Source of the DNA: Pseudocercospora fijiensis CIRAD86
Lineage: Eukaryota > Ascomycota > Dothideomycetes > Mycosphaerellales > Mycosphaerellaceae
Direction of reading: 5' to 3'
Assembly: GCF_000340215.1 (NCBI RefSeq)
Contig: NW_006921540.1
Span: forward strand, 366,377-430,376
Length of the DNA: 64,000 nucleotides
This document shows, piece by piece, positions 10,700 to 21,412 of this stretch. The number at the start of each line of letters is the position of its first letter. The first letter of the stretch is position 1. The position numbers and the translations under genes are program-made. The notes under the pieces were generated by a model that worked only from the letters and a program-made list of their open reading frames with translations, did no database searches and was not told where the DNA came from.

Positions 10700-12095
10700 G
10701 CTCTCTCCTACTAACGGAACCGAGCTACTATACCTAACGAATCTAAGCTCGTTTTTAGTCTTAATCTATCCTCTTTCGGTATAAGATACTCGATAAGTAA
10801 ATGCTTAGGCCGAGTCTAACTACGAAACCTAAGACTAACTAATAGCTCTATTAACTAATCCTAATCCTCGAACTCCTTCCGCTTCTTAGTAAAGACCTTA
10901 AAGAGCGCTCGAGCTTCTTCGGGTACCTACGGAGTAGTCGAGATAAAGCCGTATCGCTAAAATAGGTAATCCTTCGGAGGCTTATATAGAGATTTAGAGA
11001 ATTCTAACGCTAACCTATCCTACTAGTAGCTTAGATTCCGGATATAAGCCCTCTCTACCTTAGTAAAGATTTTATATAGTAGTAGTACTCTACCTTCGAG
11101 AAACGCTTTCTATTTAACTATTAGTATCTACCGGCTACGAACGCCGGCTATATATGCCGAGTATAGAATAATTACCTATACCCCTTCCTCCTATAGTAAC
11201 ACTTCTACCGTCCCTAGATACCTAGCCCCGATCGCATTAATCGTAAGCTACTTTGCCTTTATAGACGTAAAGGCTTCGCTCTAATATTAATAAAGAAACT
11301 TCTACTCTATATCGAGGATATAAAGACGACTAGTCTCGATTCTAATCCTTACTAGCTTTTCGTAGTAGCTTTAACTATAATTTTCTAGATTGATAGGACT
11401 TATACCTTAGCCCTTTACTAGTATCTCGTCTCTTTGACTATACTCGATCTACTCCTAGCGCTTATCGTCTATAGCGTTAGGCCCTAAGACTGTACCTGTT
11501 ACTAGATCGACGTATAGTATCTCCTCGCTTTTTTTAGTTCCTTTATTCGTAGCATTAAGCTCTGTCGCGGCATCCTAAACTCTAGTATTGTTATTCTTAG
11601 CTATCTAAATATCTTCGTTACTATCGGTCGTATCGATAGAGGTAGCGGCTATAGGTCTAAATGCTATTAGTTAACGTATTAAAGAAAAATATGCCGGCTA
11701 TAGCTACCGGCTACGGCTACCGGCTATAGCTGCTAGCTACGGCCGCTAGCTAGATTGACTTACGCTACTAGAACTTTACGCTCGAAAACTAGCCGTAATT
11801 CTTTCCTCCTCTTAGCCTTCTCTTAGGTTGTCTTCTTATTCTAACCTTCACTTTTTTCTATAGGCGCTAGCTATCGATAGAATGCCTTATTCCGCGCCTT
11901 TCTTCTCTTATCCTTAGCTTTTTTATCCTTATCTATCTTATCCTTTCTCTCGCGGTCTCGTACGGAATTCTTCTTCGTAGAGTACTTCTCTTTAGTCTTA
12001 CGCTTTTTAGTTAGACGCTTAGGTAAAATAAACTCGCGGTCTTTAGTTCTATCTTCTATTTAGCGCGTAGCGCGCTTCTTTCTTACTATTGTAAG
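10700..12095 (-). pseudogene. Unrecognised minus-strand gene of hAT copy A
   Basis: At least three blocks with RIP-type stops only: a strongly basic N-terminal part (PKRLTKKRKTKEKYSTKK, then many Lys/Arg/Asp), a middle part with DLVTGTVLGPNAI and ISPINLENYSQSYYEKLVRI, and a C-terminal part with LLLYKIFTKVERAYIRNLSY and TRPKHLLIEYL. Two GCCGGC minisatellites (about 11690-11760 and 11130-11160) separate the blocks where introns would be expected. I recognise no domain. It is transcribed in the same direction as the transposase and the H3-like genes and is equally present in copy B. Confidence 0.5.
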
Positions 12096-12227
12096 GGAAA
12101 GGGGCGGGGGCGTAGCGTATAGTAGTTATTGTCGGTATAGGTATAGAGGAAGAAGTTAAAAGTATAAGAATATCGCGAAGCCCTAATTGTTGCCGCCTAC
12201 GTAACGTTATATAGGTAAGCTTTCGCA

Positions 12228-12325
12228 ACTACGGCAACTACGCCCCGGTAATAGCAACTACGCCCTAGCAACGGCAACTACGCCCTAGTAACGGCAACTA
12301 CGCCCTAGTAACGGTAATAAAGCGT
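12228..12325. repeat. 20-bp subterminal tandem repeat of hAT copy A (left part)
   Basis: About four units of CGCCCTAGTAACGGCAACTA. Two further arrays of the same unit lie across the LTR insertion at 24700-24775. In copy B they are at 37678-37765 and 37850-37915. Subterminal tandem motifs of this kind are typical transposase-binding candidates, but that is inference. Confidence 0.7.
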
Positions 12326-12341
12326 AGTAAATACAACCTAG

Positions 12342-12621
12342 TATTAGCTGGTAACCGGCCCTATACACCTAGGCTGAGTTTTGAGCCTATATAAGAGGCC
12401 TCCTTCTACATTGTAGATAGAGCACTAACCTCGTATAGTACATTGTTTATGTTATACTTCTACAATACCTATGTTGCAGGGCTCTAGTCTTTAGCCTAAG
12501 CAACCGTCTTGTCATCCTATTATACTAAATATAGCTGCCTATATTGCTATAGGTTATATTACCCTCGGTAGCCTATACTATTACTGCTAGTAGTAGTAGT
12601 GGTTTTGGTTTCCGTCCTTTA
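12342..12621 (+). repeat. 5' LTR (280 bp) of the nested LTR element
   Basis: Same length as the 3' LTR and different only by C/T and G/A changes at CpA or TpG sites. Contains a TATATAAGAGGCC stretch about 65 bp in, a plausible TATA region, and a run of GTAGTAGTAGTGG before the 3' end. Confidence 0.9.
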
Positions 12622-13272
12622 TTAGAGCCGAAGGTAGGGCCATCTCTTTATATCTAACAGGTTCGGGTATGTTGAAGGTAGTCTCTAGGTACGAATAGCT
12701 ATAACTAAAGCGAGGGCACGACAAGAGCCTACGATACGGACGATACCGAAGTATCTTAAGGGGCTATTACGATAAGCAGAGAAACCTCTTAACGAGGGCA
12801 TCGCTTTAACCCCGAAAAGCTGCAAACCCTTAGGACTGTTATAGCTTAGGGCCTAGTCTATAGCTATAGCTAGCTTCTAAGGACTCGGCTCCGGGTCGAA
12901 GACCTATTTAGTACCGCTTGCTCGAGATAAGCCCCGCCTAAGGAGGAGATAGACTAATTACCTATCGGCCTTGCTTAGTTTGCTAAGACTATCAATTGAT
13001 AGCAAATACGGATTGCAGGTCGGATAGCCGGGGAGTCCCCTATTAATCGGGTAGGGCGTTCCTAGATTCGTAGCCTCGCTTAGATAGTGCTTAGCCTTCT
13101 ACTAGAAAAAGAAGGCTACCGCCCCCCCGCCTAGCTAAAGGAGATACGAGCTAGTTTCTAGGATCTAGGTGTAAATAGAGATTGTAGTCTCTCCCTCCGA
13201 GCGGCTTTTATCTAAAATCTACTAAACTTAGCTCTTAGAGGTAGTTAGGCGACCCCTAGGAGGCTAAATCCT

Positions 13273-13295
13273 AATGCTACCCCGGGGGTAATACT
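13273..13295. repeat. ACCCCGGGGGT palindrome, copy 1 of 5 in the nested LTR element
   Basis: AATGCTACCCCGGGGGTAATACT, an imperfect inverted repeat upstream of gag. Four more copies follow in this element and degenerate ones occur in the chromovirus. Confidence 0.7.
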
Positions 13296-13424
13296 AGGAG
13301 AAACAGCCTAATATACTACTCTCTCGCATAGTAACATTACAACAAACTAAACAGACTAAAGTCACTAAAAACACATTTATATAGTATTCTATTTCAACTA
13401 TTTCAACCATTTTATAACAATCGA

Positions 13425-16400
13425 ATAAGCTCTAGCTCTAGCGAAAACGAACATCGAGAATTAGCGGAATCCTCTAAATCCGAAAACGCCCCTAATCCTA
13501 TTAACGAAGAAATTAGGCGGCGACCAGTCAATATAAGTAAGCCTCCTACGCCCTCTACGCTAGAGGCGCTCTATACTGTCCTTATGAAAATGATAGAGAA
13601 GTAAACTAAGCTTCTCCGTTAAAACAAGCGTCGCCCGCTAGAGCTAGGGAGTAGGGCAAATCCCCTATTCGAAGGGTAGAACGCTATAGCATATATTAAG
13701 CGCTTTAAGGAAGGCTTAGTTAATTACGAGCTCGATAGAGAATCCGACTAGTATAAGATTCGGTCCTTTACGAGGACTACCTCCTTTAAGCTTTACCGAA
13801 CCCTTAAAACCCTAGTTAGCTACCTAGAAAAGGACGACAAGTCTAATGCTAACTAGGAGACCTTTAAGATAGCCTTTATAAGGGAGTATCGGGAGCGCGA
13901 TAGCCGTCGTATTAAAGGCAGTCGTACGTAGCTCGAGTCCCTCTACTTAGTAAGGCGCACTAAGGATAACGACCTAAAGGGGTATGTCCGCGAGTTTATC
14001 GAGTTAGCGGATAGTATCGAACAGAGTAATCTCGAAAACTCTTAGAGAATAAGGCTGCTCCTCTAGGGGTTGCCGTAGCCTATAGCTTAGCGTATCTTCC
14101 GTCGCTGCAAGCTTAGCGAGTCCGATCCTAAGAGTTTTAGGAAATACAAAGAGGTCCTAGTGTATGTTAAGGCCGACATTAATAGCATAGCCGATACGAG
14201 GAAGTTTATCTACGGCGAAGACCGGAATAACCTAGCGTAGGTTAGGAAAGAAGCCTTAGTAAGCAAGGGACCCAAGTTCCTTCCTAAATCGCAAAGTAGT
14301 CCTAAGACCGTAACTCCTACTATTACTAAGCACTCTTAGGATGTCGCGGACTTGGCTAAATCCCTAGCCTAGCTAAACCTAAATGCGAAAGCATTATAGC
14401 GAGTTAGGGAGGTTATTAATGCTACTATACTAGGCGATATACTACTAGTCTACTAGGTTTTAGATTCCAACTACCCTAAAGCCCCTTTAGTAGATATCTA
14501 CGCTATACGGAAGATCTATTCTAACTTAGATAGCAAGTGCTAGATGTGTAGCAGGTTCAAACATGTCTAATCGTCCTGCCCTATCTAGAAAGAGCTTCTT
14601 AAAAGGAAGCTTATTATGCAAGTAAATGGCCGATTCTACTATATAGATACCGGCGACAAGATTGATTTCGAATAGGATCGGAGAGCCCCGAAGCTGCCTT
14701 AGCTAAAGACCCTTCTAGAAAAGAAGTATAGCGGCAAGATCGAGTTTAAGGACACTAGGAATAGTACCCTCGCCGCTATTGCTAAACGAGAAACTTAGAA
14801 GGTTAGGGCAAAACAGGTTAAGGAGCGAAGCAGTAACGGTACTACTAAGCCTGTTAAAGTTAACTTTGTTTCTTAGGATCCGGACGCAGTTACTAATGTT
14901 TACGCGGTTACTAAGAATAGTGTAGATGTCTACGCTGCTATACGGTCTTAGACCTAGTCCTAAAGCAAGGGCAAGAGCCCTTAGAACCCTACTCGCCCTA
15001 GTGCGGCAGCCCCTACTAAGGTACTAAAGAATAAGGCGGCCGACAAGGCTAAGCAATAGCGAGAGTCAACCGCTAAAACTAAGACTCTCTAGACAGCTAT
15101 AGACCGCGCTGCCCGATCTAGTACCGTACCTAGTACCGCCCCTAGTACCCTACCTATAGAAAGCCTAGTCGTCCTAGAGACTCTAGAGGTCGATATAGAG
15201 GATATTGCTACTAACATTAGTAGTACCCTAGGTCTAGCTAACCTACTAGCCTACAAACGGAAGTTATCCGACCTAAAGAGCTTTCGCTTTAATAGGTATA
15301 TGAAAAAGTATAGTACTAGCCTAGCTAACTCCTTAGACATAAAGGCAAACGCTCTCTTCTAGGCTTTATAGTTCCTAGACCTTAAGTCTAATATGTCTAT
15401 AGGAGAGCTGCTAGCATACGGTTTGCCTACTAACCTGTTCTAGAGCCGAATCCCTAACGATACTACCTTTATAAAAGACCTCGCTACCCTCCGAAGGAAA
15501 CAGGGACGAGAAGACTATATCGACGTCTCTTCCCTATAGTTCCTTCCTAAATTTTTAGGTACCTAAGAGTTAGTAGAAGGCGAATCGGTAACCTACGAGA
15601 ACTAAGAGACTATCGATAATGCTAACGAAGAGGGAGTTAAGGAGATAGGCTAAGGGGATAGTAATAATCCCAACTCTGCTCTAGTTTTAGTCTCTATTAA
15701 GGCTGTCCGGTTTACTAGCTAACAAATCGGTCGAGTAGGACCTCCTCGACCTAAAGAACTTTACTCTATCCCTAATAATATAGACCTTTCCGCAGTTACC
15801 CGTTCCTTCGCCGTCGTCCCTACTATCTATATTTAGGTTACTATCGGGAGCTATAGTTAGCAGATGCTAGCAATGCTTAATAATGGTTCGGAGTCACTTA
15901 TTATAAGTAAGCGTTAGGCCAAACAACTTAGGCTACTAATAAATAGAGACATTTCCCTCGGTATATAGGGAGTAAATAGGGAGGTTGCGCTAGTAGGTAC
16001 CTACTATAATATTATAGTAGACGCCTTCGGTATATGCTTTTCCTTTACCTTCTAGATTGCCGCCGACCTAAACACGCTAATCATTCTAGGTCGGCTATAG
16101 TCTCGCATAACTCGTAGTATCTAGCGCAACTGCGACGATAGCTCCTAGGAGGGAACTATCGCTAACTAGAAGGGCAACCGAGTCGTGTTTACTAGTTATG
16201 TCGGTAACACTAGCTACAAGTCCTACGAGGATATCCTTACTGCTTCTAGACGGTCTTCGGGAAACGCTACGGCGCGGTTATAAAACCGGCAATCTGCGCT
16301 ATAAGTTAGTATAGCTTAAATAGGTTATTTCTAGAAGTGCGCCGCTCCGTACGTTAAGGCAAGTTTCTAGGTTCTATACTAAGAAGACGGGTGCTCGAAG

Positions 16401-19400
16401 CGATAGCGAGTATAATACAACGACTACCTATACCTGCTATACGAGTTAAGGTAATAATGCTATCTTATACGTCGTCGCCGGAGGCATTACTACCGGACGC
16501 GGGTCTACCTAAACTAACTAATCAGAGCGCGAGTCTAATACTACCCCGGGGGTGTTATTACGAATCTAACGTTTTCGCCGGCGTTATAAATTAGGACTAC
16601 TAGTTGTATACCTATCGACTTAAGGAGACTTCTAAGGAAGTTTACGCGCTATTTTATTGCGCCAATCTCTAGGCCTAACGACAAAGAGAGAGAGCTCGGA
16701 TTCGACAATCGATTAGTGTCTATACCCTATATAAGAGGGTAGCCGACAAGATTAAGCCCGTAAAGGGCAGCGTGTATATTACCGATAGGTCTAATCCTAG
16801 CGGAAATCCTAACTAGCGACAAAAGTGCCTTAATTAGGAGGCGACACTACTACCTAGGGATAGTCCGTACGATTAGAAATACATTACTAAAAAGTTCTCT
16901 ACTATCCCTAGGGGGTTAAGGCTAATAGAGGAGAGGCTTGCGAAAATCAAACCTAGCATCGAGCTTTCGGATCGTAAGCTAGATTTGCTATACGAGCTTC
17001 TGTATAATCGCGAGGCCGTATTAGTATATAACTTCACTTACCTAGGCAGAATAAACCCGGAGGTTGCCCCTCCGTAGAGGATCCGAACGATCGAATATAA
17101 GCCTTAGGCCTACCTAGGTTTTAAGCTAAACCTAAGCCTACGAGGTATAGTTAAGGATATAATACGACAGCGTATAAAGGCTAGTACCTTAGAACCTTCC
17201 TATGCCTCGTATCGTAATCTATACTTCCTAGTTTAAAAGAAAACAGCTCCTAGGGAACTAAAGAAGTACCGTCTAATTAACGCTACGTAAAAGTTTAACG
17301 CAGTTACGATTAGAGATGCTAACCTTCCTCCGGAGACTAATAGGTTCTCGGAAGCTTTTGCTAACTGTGTTGTAGCCTTACTAGTTAATGTTTTCTCGGG
17401 CTACGACTAGATCCCTCTCTACCCTAACAGCCGCGACCTTACTAGTTTCGAGACACCTCTTAGGCTATATAGACAAACTACCCTTCCCTAAGGGGCAACC
17501 AACTCCGTAGCCTAGTTCGTTCGCATTATAAACCAAGTCCTCGCGGCCTATATCTCCTATATAGCGATGCCTTTCCTCGACGATATCGGTATTAAGGGCC
17601 CTAAAACTAGGTACGATAATGAAGAAGTAGAGCCTAGCATCCGCAGGTTCTTTCTCGAATATATTTAGAACCTCGATAGTGTCCTCTGCGACCTAGAGCG
17701 AGCTAACCTAACGGTATATAGAGAGAAGCTTTAGCTCCTATACAAACGAATAAATATTGTCGGGTTTGTAACTAATAAGAACGGCCGCTATCCTAATAAT
17801 ATACGGGTCCTAAAGATAGTATCCTAGCCGGATCCTACCTATTAGAAGGATGTCCGAACCTAGCTTAGAGTAGTCTCCTACTTCCGTATCTAGGTCGAGA
17901 ACTTTGTATTAGTATGCAAGCCCTTATACGCCTTGCTTAAGAAGGATACTGAATTCGAATAGACCTCCGTTTACTAAGCGGCTAAGGATACGGTAACTAA
18001 GGCGCTCGTTAGCGTACCTGCCCTAACATCTATTAACTACTTAGAGGGTGCGGGTTTGATAATTGTTGCTATCGACTCGAGCGGGGAAGGCTATAGCGAG
18101 ATACTAATACAGTGTAACCGTAAGGAGCTATCCTTGCGTTATCCTATTAGGTACGACTCCGGACTATAGAAACCGATCGAGGCCCGATACGATACTAGTA
18201 AGCGAGAATGCCTTAGAGTCTATAAGGCTCTAAAGAAGTTCCGACTATGGCTCTTTAGTATATTCTTTCGCTTAGAAATCGATGCTTAGACGCTAGTCTA
18301 TTAACTTAACCGTATAGCCTCCGACCTACTAAACTCTACGATAGCTCGGTAGGTTGCCTAGATCTATTTGTTTGATTTCGATGTCTTCTACGTTCCTAGC
18401 AAGAAGTATACTAGACCGGATAGCCTTTCTAGAAGGCCCGCTATAGAAGAGGACATCGCCGAGATAATAGAAGAAGAGGATATCGATGCGGTAATTAACC
18501 GCACCTTCTTCGCTATCTTCTATATTAATACTATACTAGCGATCGCTAGGCCTACTACCGACGACTAACCTAGCGACTAACCTAGTAACTAGCCCGACGA
18601 GAGCCCTACTACTAACGATAACGACTAGGCTAAAGCTAAGGCGGATAAACTAGAGAGGGATAATATCCTTAATAGGGTCTACTCCGACGACTCCTATTAT
18701 ATCGCCTACTTCCTAACCTATGCGAAGAAAGCGCCTAGCCTATTAAAGAGTTAATACCGTCGGGTTATTCGCTATTCTCGACGATTCCTAGTTAAAGATC
18801 GAATCCTTTAGCGACAAGCGATAGTTAATGCGCCTCTCTAGCGTATTATTAACGACCTAGCAGCCCGATAAGAGATCCTTCGTTCCGTTTACGATAAGCT
18901 CGGCTACCGGGCGGCGGAGGGCACCTTCGATGTCCTTCGTCGGCGCTACTAGTAGGATAGCGTATAGGCCGATGTCTCTCGCTACTATAAGAGCTATCCT
19001 AAGTGCAATTTTAGGAATAGCTACCGTCGGCTAGGCGAGCTGCGTATCCCCGCTACCTAATTAGTTAGTAAGCGATAGTACGGTAATAGGGTTTATCTAA
19101 GCCGGAACAATAGCCTCTATGTTATTCGGGAAGGTCTTTCTCGATAGCCTAAAGCCTATTATTTCTATAAGGGCTGCGGCGCTATTAATGCTCGTAATAT
19201 AGCTACCTTCCTATTTAAAGATCTGTTTTGCCGCTAGGGAACACCTTACGAGATTATCTTAGACAACGCTACGAACAATATAGCTAAAGAAGTTTAAGTA
19301 CTACTTGTTTCGTATAGGGCGAAAAACGTTCGCATCTCCCCGTACTATCCCTAGTCGAATGCTATTATTAAACGTAGCTATCGGTCTTTGATTGATGCCC

Positions 19401-20284
19401 TATCTAAGATAACTAATAGAGGGGACAGGTCGGTTCCTATCTCTACCCGGGTCCCGGCCCTTCTCTAGGCGGATCGAACTACTATTATCGACACGACTAG
19501 ACTTACGCTAGCGGAGCTTATAATTAGGAGGGACGCCGTTCTTCCTATTAAGTTGTCCTATCGTACGTATAGCGTTTACGATTAGGGGTCTGTTCGTACT
19601 AGAGCGGATCTCCTTGCCCTACGCGCTAAGGCTCTTAAGGATATAACTACTACTTCTTAGAAGGGACTTGCTCGACAACGGCGCCTTCGTAAAGAGGCTA
19701 AGCAGTATTTTGATGCCTATAATGCTGTTAATTAGGAGCCTCTAAAGGTTAGCGATATAGTTCTCCTATACCGGTCCGAGTTAGAGTATAGTTACTCCTA
19801 TAAGCTAGCCTTTAAATAGAAAGGGCCTTATAGAGTATAGGAGGTCCTTTACGATAGTTCTACGTACTAGCTTTAGGAACTTAATAGTACTACCTTGAAG
19901 CACTCGCACCCCCGGGCTAACCTAAAGAAGGTCGTCGAGTTAAGAGAGCCTGCCTGTCCTCCCCTAACCGAGGAGGAAGTTAATGCCTCTATAGACCCTC
20001 TACCGACCTTAGATACCTATCGAGAGGAGGATCCTACCGCGATTATAGATCCTGTTCTACCCGACAACTATGCGCATCCCCAGATACATCTTAGTAAGCT
20101 ATTAGGAATGACTTATAAACAAAGGGAGGGTTATATACGTATTAATTGCGCGTAGAGCATTTCCGATGTTGATTCCGATAGTAAACTAGACTTCTAGCTA
20201 TCTAACTCTAACTCCGAGGAGGAGCTCGACTAGTCTAGCGACGAAGACCGCCTAGAATTACAGCTAGATCCCGAGACCAAATAA
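13425..20284 (+). pseudogene. RIP-inactivated gag-pol of the nested gypsy-type LTR element
   Basis: Starts at a mutated ATG (ATA, 13425) giving a Ser-rich Gag N-terminus, a Gag core, and a CCHC knuckle near 14540-14580 (MCSRFKHV with C-x2-C-x4-H-x4-C; the Trp codon is now TAG). A protease-like NNGSESLIISK lies near 15870. Reverse transcriptase runs from about 17000 to 17950 with FLDDIGIKGP at 17575, its catalytic DD intact. RNase H runs to about 18450 and ends in PDSLSRRP. Integrase (18750-19700) has the zinc region, a LDNATNN block at 19260 and PYYPQSNAIIKRSYRS. The last part is a Pro/Asp-rich tail ending ETK-TAA at 20284. Stops are of RIP type. Whether gag and pol share a frame could not be settled. 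PR-RT-RH-IN order makes it Ty3/gypsy-like. Confidence 0.85.
16537..16560. repeat. ACCCCGGGGGT palindrome, copy 2 of 5
   Basis: AATACTACCCCGGGGGTGTTATTA. Unlike the others it may lie inside the gag-pol frame (it can read LILPRGCYY), between the protease and RT regions. Confidence 0.65.
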
Positions 20285-20525
20285 TTGCTTATCTTTCCCT
20301 ACCTCTACTACGTTGTTTTCCTTGCCTTCTCCGCGCTGTTAATATAGTGCCGCCCTATAGCTTTAGTCCTTACTGCTTGTTCCTACGGATATTAATACTT
20401 ATAGTTACTACCCTCTTTCGCTTTTACTTTGTCTATTGTGTTGCTCTTTTGCCTTCGAGATGTTGCTATAACTTCATTCCTTTACTCTTGTTTTTCCTTA
20501 GATAGAACTATACGAGGCGTGTTTT

Positions 20526-20554
20526 CCTAATAATACCCCGGGGGTAGTATTAGG
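20526..20554. repeat. ACCCCGGGGGT palindrome, copy 3 of 5
   Basis: The most symmetric copy: CCTAATAATACCCC followed by GGGGGTAGTATTAGG. It lies 240 bp after the pol stop codon, at the start of the spacer before the extra ORF. Confidence 0.75.
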
Positions 20555-20977
20555 AAGATAGCCGAACCTAACCCCTCTACCCTTCTAGGACTACTTCCCT
20601 CTAGATTCCTAGACTCTAGCAACCTTCCTTAAGTAACAACGATAATAAGATACTCTACTAGAGACTGTTCCTGCCCTAATTAGCACTAGTTACGTAGGAT
20701 ACTAAGAAAGGGAGGTTCCCTATCCCTCTCCCTTCCTAGCTCTTAGATAGATATAGCAACCTAGGCCTATAGCCTCTAAGAATAGGGACCTTAGGCTATT
20801 AAGCTTAGTGTTTAGAAGAAGGAAGAAGGTGAACGTATAGACTACCCTTACGTACTTGCTAATAAGAAAGGTGATGCTGTATCTACAACGGTAGTGCTAT
20901 AGGCTAATATACCGACGAATTAGCTACGCTAGGCCTAGGCGACTTGCTTCTCGCTACCGAGCATCTCTAGAGAAAAG

Positions 20978-21004
20978 CTAATGCTACCCCGGGGGTGTTA
21001 TTAG
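20978..21004. repeat. ACCCCGGGGGT palindrome, copy 4 of 5
   Basis: CTAATGCTACCCC then GGGGGTGTTATTAG, 410 bp upstream of the extra ORF, with the same core and flanks as copy 5. Confidence 0.72.
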
Positions 21005-21412
21005 TCCCGCTAGCTTCACTACTATAGATTTCTACTAAGGACTCGAACTAACTAGTTATATTTCGAGTGCGCGAGAATCTACGATAGCTAAAGGTTAATA
21101 AAGGCGCGTAGTCGCTACTAGTAATTAGCTAGATCGATTGTTAAACTTTAGCCTACCCTAACAACAAAGAAGTCTCGTATATAGCTTCACTTTTATATGC
21201 AGCCGTTATCCGTTTGCTTTACTAGCGCGGAATATACGGACTACGTTACCTTCGTACTATATTTAAAGCGAGCTTCCTAAGCTCCTTCTTCTATTCGGTT
21301 ACTAACTAACTCGCTACCGCCTAAAACCCCCCTTCTATCTAAACCCTTTAATTATTATTATTAAGCAACGAACACACTTTGTAAACTCGTTTCTAAACCG
21401 CCTCGGTCGACT

